A DNA stretch of 64,000 nucleotides from assembly GCF_014207445.1 (NCBI RefSeq), contig NZ_JACHEM010000003.1, forward strand, positions 434,001 through 498,000, written 5' to 3'. This DNA is from Streptomyces candidus (GTDB taxonomy: Bacteria > Actinomycetota > Actinomycetes > Streptomycetales > Streptomycetaceae). Positions 60,033 through 64,000 of the stretch are shown piece after piece. How positions within the stretch are numbered: position 1 is the stretch's first letter; each line of letters begins with the position of its first letter. Both the position numbers and the translations under genes were made by a program. Below the pieces are notes generated by a model, which saw nothing but the letters and a program-made list of their open reading frames with translations, did no database searches and was not told the origin of the DNA.

Positions 60033-61355
60033 GTGGTGAACAGCTCTAAGCGCCGCCTTCCCGACAGGCGCACCTACGTTCTCGACACCAGCGTCCTGCT
60101 GGCCGACCCCAGCTCGATGACCCGCTTCGAAGAGCACGAAGTCGTGCTCCCGATCGTCGTCATCACCGAACTGGAGGCCAAGCGGCACCACCCGGAACTC
60201 GGTTACTTCGCCCGGCAGGCCCTGCGCATGCTGGACGACTACCGCATCCGGTTCGGCCGTCTCGACGCCCCGATCCCGATCGGGGACCTCGGCGGTTCGC
60301 TGCGCGTCGAACTCAACCACTCCGATCCCGGCGTCCTTCCCGCCGGCTACCGGTTGGGGGACAACGACTCACGGATCCTCGCCGTCGCACGCAACCTCCA
60401 GGCCGAGGGGTTCGACGTCACCGTCGTCTCCAAGGACCTCCCGCTGCGCATCAAAGCCTCCTCGGTGGGTCTGCTCGCCGAGGAGTACCGCGCGGAACTG
60501 GCCATCACCGACTCCGGCTGGACCGGAATGGCCGAACTGACCCTCGAAGCCGACCAGGTGGACCTCCTCTTCACCGAGGAACGGCTCTACGTGCCCGAGG
60601 CCGCCGACCTCCCCGTCCACACCGGCCTCGTCGTCTCCTCGGAGCGCGGCAAGGCCCTGGCACGGGTCACCCCGGACGGTCAGGTCCGTCTCGTACGGGG
60701 CGACAGAGGCGCGTTCGGCATCCACGGCCGCAGCGCCGAGCAGCGCATCGCGCTCGATCTGCTGCTCGACCCCGAGGTCGGCATCGTCTCCCTCGGCGGA
60801 CGGGCCGGCACCGGAAAGTCCGCCCTGGCCCTGTGCGCGGGCCTGGAAGCCGTACTGGAGCGGCAGGAGCACAAGAAGGTGATGGTCTTCCGGCCGCTGT
60901 ACGCGGTCGGCGGGCAGGAACTCGGCTACCTCCCCGGCTCCGAGTCCGAGAAGATGTCACCGTGGGCGCAGGCCGTCTTCGACACCCTCTCGGCCGTCGC
61001 GGGCAAGGAAGTCATCGAAGAGGTACTGGGACGCGGCATGCTGGAGGTCCTGCCGCTCACCCACATCCGGGGACGCTCGCTGCACGACGCGTTCGTCATC
61101 GTCGACGAGGCCCAATCCCTGGAACGGAACGTCCTCCTGACGGTCCTGTCCAGGATCGGGGCGAACTCGCGGGTGGTCCTCACCCACGACGTGGCCCAGC
61201 GAGACAACCTCCGGGTCGGCCGGTACGACGGGGTGGTCGCCGTCGTGGAGAAGCTGAAGGGACACCCGCTGTTCGCCCACGTCACCCTCACCAGGTCCGA
61301 GCGCTCGCAGATCGCCGCCCTCGTGACCGAAATGCTGGAGGACCGCCAGATCTGA
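60033..61355 (+). CDS. PIN-PhoH (PhoH2-like) ATPase/ribonuclease
   Basis: The 440-residue protein joins an N-terminal PIN nuclease domain ([13 protein letters not shown]18; [40 protein letters not shown]) to a C-terminal PhoH ATPase domain (Walker [37 protein letters not shown]). Such PhoH2 proteins unwind and cut RNA. The start is GTG 60033 with GAGGGGG upstream; another GTG follows at once. It stands alone and is followed by a strong hairpin. Confidence 0.94.
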   Translation: MVNSSKRRLPDRRTYVLDTSVLLADPSSMTRFEEHEVVLPIVVITELEAKRHHPELGYFARQALRMLDDYRIRFGRLDAPIPIGDLGGSLRVELNHSDPGVLPAGYRLGDNDSRILAVARNLQAEGFDVTVVSKDLPLRIKASSVGLLAEEYRAELAITDSGWTGMAELTLEADQVDLLFTEERLYVPEAADLPVHTGLVVSSERGKALARVTPDGQVRLVRGDRGAFGIHGRSAEQRIALDLLLDPEVGIVSLGGRAGTGKSALALCAGLEAVLERQEHKKVMVFRPLYAVGGQELGYLPGSESEKMSPWAQAVFDTLSAVAGKEVIEEVLGRGMLEVLPLTHIRGRSLHDAFVIVDEAQSLERNVLLTVLSRIGANSRVVLTHDVAQRDNLRVGRYDGVVAVVEKLKGHPLFAHVTLTRSERSQIAALVTEMLEDRQI

Positions 61356-61384
61356 CCGAAAAGGCATAAACGCACGGAAGTTGC

Positions 61385-61432
61385 GCCGCCCGGCCGGACT
61401 CGCGAGAAGCGCGAGATCCTAGCCGGGCGGCG
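61385..61432 (+). terminator. Strong hairpin after the PhoH gene
   Basis: CGCCGCCCGGC pairs perfectly with GCCGGGCGGCG, with a second inner stem CTCGCG/CGCGAG. Confidence 0.8.
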
Positions 61433-61760
61433 TCGCGCGACGCGAGTACTTCCCTGAAACAACAGCCACAAAATCGATGTGACGTTTCACACGCAACCAA
61501 GAATTGATTACCGGCATGCCCTTCCGGCAGAGTCTTGCTTCCGTCAGGCCCCGCATACGGCACACCCGCACCTCCAGAGGTGCAACACCACCTAATTCAA
61601 CAGATTGCGCCGTATGCCGCCCGAGTAACACGGAGCACTCCCACGGGAGTTGCCCACCGGGTCCGCGCCTCCCGTGACGTACCAAAAGGGAGTGCCAGCG
61701 CCAGGGGTGCGATTGCGTCCGCGAGGGTCACCGGTTCGGACGCTGCTGGAAGGAAACCGT
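61433..61760 (+). promoter_or_regulatory. Long leader of the transglycosylase gene
   Basis: About 330 bases without a gene, AT-richer at 61450-61620 where a promoter is likely. The last 150 bases are rich in local complementarities (for instance CTCCCACGGGAG at 61636-61647), as in a structured 5' leader. In actinomycetes genes of this type are often controlled by c-di-AMP (ydaO) riboswitches; I could not match the conserved riboswitch core, so this is only a candidate. Confidence 0.3.
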
Positions 61761-62504
61761 GTGAGCCGGATCTCGGTTCGGGGATTCGCAGTGGCCTCCG
61801 CCACCGCAGTCACCACAGTCGGCGCCGTCGTGGGCGTCGCATCGGGCGACCCGCAGTCGTCGAGCGACAACAACTTCGAGGCAGCCGCCGCCGACACGAC
61901 TCTCCTCGCGGAAATCCCCGCCGGTCAGCACGCGCAGGTGGCGACCGCCTCCCTGGCGCAGCAGGCCGACGTCCAGGCCGCCGCCGTCGACGAAGCCGCG
62001 AAGAAGAACGCCGAGGAAGCGGCCCGCATCCAGGCCGCCTCCGACGCCAAGGCCAAGAAGGAAGCGGCCGACAAGAAGGCCGCCGACGAGAAGGCGGCCA
62101 AGGAGAAGGCCGAAAAGGCCGAGAAGGAAGCCAAGGAGCGCCAGGAGCAGGGCGAAGTCGCCTCCCGCTCGGCATCCCGCGACGCCTCCTCCTTCGAGCC
62201 GCAGACCTCCTACACCGTCGCCGAGGTCAAGGCGATCGCCCGCCAGATCGTCCCGGCCGGCCAGTTCCAGTGCTTCAGCACCATCGTGAACCACGAGTCC
62301 ACGTGGAACTACAAGGCCGTGAACCCCTCCTCGGGCGCCTACGGCCTCGTCCAGTCCAACCCGGGCTCCAAGATGGCCTCGGTCGCCCCGGACTGGCGGA
62401 CCAACCCGGCCACCCAGATCCAGTGGGGGCTCAACTACATGAACGAGCGCTACGGCAGCCCCTGCGGAGCCTGGGACTTCTGGCAGGACAACCGCTGGTA
62501 CTGA
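61761..62504 (+). CDS. Secreted lytic transglycosylase (SLT-like) with coiled coil
   Basis: The 247-residue protein starts at GTG 61761 with GGAAGGAAA upstream. It has a signal peptide-like start (VRGFAVASATAVTTVGAVVGVAS), a long Ala/Lys/Glu coiled coil (~70-130), and a C-terminal catalytic domain (QFQCFSTIVNHESTWNYKAVN with the catalytic Glu, SGAYGLVQSNPGSKM, NPATQIQWGLNYMNERYGSPCGAW). It cleaves peptidoglycan glycan strands at the cell surface, as in resuscitation, growth or spore germination. Two cysteines in the domain can pair. Confidence 0.92.
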   Translation: MSRISVRGFAVASATAVTTVGAVVGVASGDPQSSSDNNFEAAAADTTLLAEIPAGQHAQVATASLAQQADVQAAAVDEAAKKNAEEAARIQAASDAKAKKEAADKKAADEKAAKEKAEKAEKEAKERQEQGEVASRSASRDASSFEPQTSYTVAEVKAIARQIVPAGQFQCFSTIVNHESTWNYKAVNPSSGAYGLVQSNPGSKMASVAPDWRTNPATQIQWGLNYMNERYGSPCGAWDFWQDNRWY

Positions 62505-62547
62505 CAGCGCCGAATACGGGTACTCGATCACCCGGGCACTCAACTCC

Positions 62548-62584
62548 GCGGAGCCCCCCACCGTCATACGGTGGGGGGCTCCGC
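62548..62584 (+). terminator. Perfect 17-bp hairpin
   Basis: GCGGAGCCCCCCACCGT pairs with its exact complement around a CAT loop, 44 bases after the transglycosylase stop. Confidence 0.85.
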
Positions 62585-62646
62585 ACGTGTACGGTCGGGT
62601 CCGACCAAATTCGCCGTGGGGCGTCGGGGTGGGAAGAGGAAACATC

Positions 62647-64000
62647 ATGTCGAAGACGCCTGGATGGCTCGGCGGGCTCGGGTCGCGGCTGACCCACATG
62701 GGAGACCGGCTGGAGGAACGCCGCGCCGAGGCCGACGCCGACCCGGACGCGGTCGCCGTCCCGGAGAACGGCGTACCCGACCACCACGACCTCGAACACG
62801 TCCCGCCGCCCCCGGACTACGCCCCCGCCGTCCGCGCCAGGCCCGAACCCGCCGACGCGGTCCCCTGGGGCATGAGGGTCGCCGCCGAAGCCGGCTGGCG
62901 GCTGCTGGTCCTCGCGGGCACCATCTGGGTACTCGGCCAGATCATCAGCCAGGTCCAGCTGGTCGCCTTCGCCTTCATGGGCGCCCTCCTGATCACCGCA
63001 CTGCTCCAGCCCACCGTGGCCGCGCTGAAGAGGGTGGGCCTGCCGCGGGGACTGGCGACCGCGCTCACCGCGATCCTCGGCTTCGTCGTGATCGGCCTGA
63101 TCGGCTGGTTCGTGGTCTGGCAGATCATGGACAACGCCGAAGACCTCTCGGCACAGGTCCAACAGGGCCTCCAGGACCTGCGGACCTGGCTGCTGAACAG
63201 CCCGTTCCACGTCACCGAACAGCAGATCAACGACATCACCAAGAACCTCAGCGACGCCATCGGCACCAACACCCAGGAGATCACCAGCGCGGGACTCCAG
63301 GGCGTCACCGTCATCGTCGAGATGATGACCGGAATGCTGCTCGCGATGTTCTCCACCCTCTTCCTGCTGTACGACGGCAAGCGGATCTGGGAGTGGACGC
63401 TCAAACTGATCCCCACCCAGGCCCGCCCCGGCATGGCGGGCGCCGGCCCGCGCGCCTGGCGCACCCTCACCGCGTACGTACGCGGCACGGTGATCGTCGC
63501 CCTGATCGACGCCATCTTCATCGGGCTCGGCCTGCACTTCCTCGACGTGCCGATGGCGGTGCCGCTCGCCGTCCTGATCTTCCTGTTCGCGTTCATCCCG
63601 CTGGTCGGCGCGGTCATCTCCGGCGCGCTGGCGGTCGTCGTCGCGATCGTCACCAACGGGCCGTTCATCGCCCTCATGGTGCTGATCGTGGTCCTCGCGG
63701 TGCAGCAGATCGAGGGTCACATCCTCCAGCCGTTCATCCTGGGCCGAGCGGTACGGGTGCACCCGCTCGCCGTGGTCCTCTCGGTCGCGGCAGGCGGCCT
63801 CGTCGCCGGGATCGGCGGAGCGGTGGTCGCGGTACCGATAGTCGCCGTCCTCAACACGGCCATCGGCTACCTGCGCTCGCACGCCAAGGAAAGCGCCCTG
63901 CGGGCCGCGCCGAAGCCGCACGGGGCGACAGCGATCGACGTGGCGCCGACACCGACCCCGACACCGGCCCCGACCGCGACGATCACGACACCGGGCGCGG
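62647..64000 (+). CDS. AI-2E family transporter (cut by window end)
   Basis: The frame opens at ATG 62647 behind GAGGAAACATC and has no stop before the right edge, giving at least 451 codons. After a charged N-terminal region (RRAEADADPD, PPPPDYAP) come paired helices (LLVLAGTIWVLGQIISQVQL, FAFMGALLITALLQPTVAAL), a long external loop with DLSAQVQQGLQDLRTWL, and the conserved core (YVRGTVIVALIDAIFIGLGL, FLFAFIPLVGAVISG, QQIEGHILQPFILGRAVRVHPL) of the AI-2E/PerM family. Members export AI-2 or ions. The end shown is a Thr/Pro/Ala-rich tail. Confidence 0.92.
   Translation, partial: MSKTPGWLGGLGSRLTHMGDRLEERRAEADADPDAVAVPENGVPDHHDLEHVPPPPDYAPAVRARPEPADAVPWGMRVAAEAGWRLLVLAGTIWVLGQIISQVQLVAFAFMGALLITALLQPTVAALKRVGLPRGLATALTAILGFVVIGLIGWFVVWQIMDNAEDLSAQVQQGLQDLRTWLLNSPFHVTEQQINDITKNLSDAIGTNTQEITSAGLQGVTVIVEMMTGMLLAMFSTLFLLYDGKRIWEWTLKLIPTQARPGMAGAGPRAWRTLTAYVRGTVIVALIDAIFIGLGLHFLDVPMAVPLAVLIFLFAFIPLVGAVISGALAVVVAIVTNGPFIALMVLIVVLAVQQIEGHILQPFILGRAVRVHPLAVVLSVAAGGLVAGIGGAVVAVPIVAVLNTAIGYLRSHAKESALRAAPKPHGATAIDVAPTPTPTPAPTATITTPGA

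Noticed and set aside
61433..61760. c-di-AMP riboswitch call
   Set aside because: The context suits it, but the conserved core could not be matched by eye, so it is left as a leader of unknown type.

Overview
The window reads as chromosomal DNA of a Streptomyces-type actinomycete. It has very GC-rich third codon positions, many GTG starts with GGAGG-like ribosome sites, a GTP-dependent PEP carboxykinase, an XRE/DUF397/ATPase (whiJ-like) trio, a Flp/Tad pilus locus of actinobacterial layout, and a 6C small RNA. No rRNA, tRNA, CRISPR array or intact insertion sequence was found.

Region 1 (1-5677) is the right-hand part of a probable small-molecule gene cluster that starts outside the window. 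It encodes the end of a haem-oxygenase-like diiron oxidase, two ATP-grasp ligases, a 61-residue peptide, an arginine-deiminase-superfamily enzyme with its full catalytic set, and an EamA exporter. The genes overlap or abut in a way that implies coupled translation. A short ORF that copies the start of an ATP-grasp gene lies between the two ligases.

Region 2 (5774-15574) is mostly housekeeping: a DUF255 thioredoxin-fold protein, a TetR regulator, a hemolysin-III-type membrane protein, pckG, an alanine-type aminotransferase and a polytopic GT-C-like protein.

Region 3 (15629-25507) is a catabolic island built around a divergent promoter with a perfect 7-7-7 inverted repeat. Its parts are a D-aminoacylase-type deacylase, a fold-III PLP deaminase, a KDG-kinase-like PfkB kinase, an IclR regulator, a RidA protein, a GntP permease, then an Nramp-like carrier and a secreted GH18 chitinase. 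Together they fit uptake and breakdown of oxidised N-acetylglucosamine (GlcNAc to N-acetylglucosaminate to glucosaminate to 2-keto-3-deoxygluconate).

Region 4 (25880-38301) is a Tad/Flp pilus locus: CpaB, a CpaE ATPase fused to a TadE pseudopilin, a second TadE, TadA/CpaF, TadB, TadC, a two-component pair, Flp pilin, a Tad-like protein that appears to start at CTG, a lipoprotein and an OmpA-domain protein. The prepilin peptidase it needs is probably the one at 55001-55960.

Region 5 (38302-46050) is accessory and partly decayed: three tandem paralogous secreted proteins with no family I recognise, a membrane-anchored beta-propeller, remnants of a fourth secreted protein, of an IS701/SRSO17-type transposase and of a response regulator, and a whiJ-like regulatory trio around a perfect 18-bp palindrome.

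Region 6 (46098-64000) holds a Ser/Thr kinase fused to a solute-binding sensor domain, a secreted cationic protein next to a small membrane protein (bacteriocin/immunity-like), several regulators and lipoproteins, the 6C RNA, an aldo/keto reductase, a cis-prenyltransferase, a PIN-PhoH protein, a lytic transglycosylase with a long leader, and the start of an AI-2E family permease cut by the window edge.
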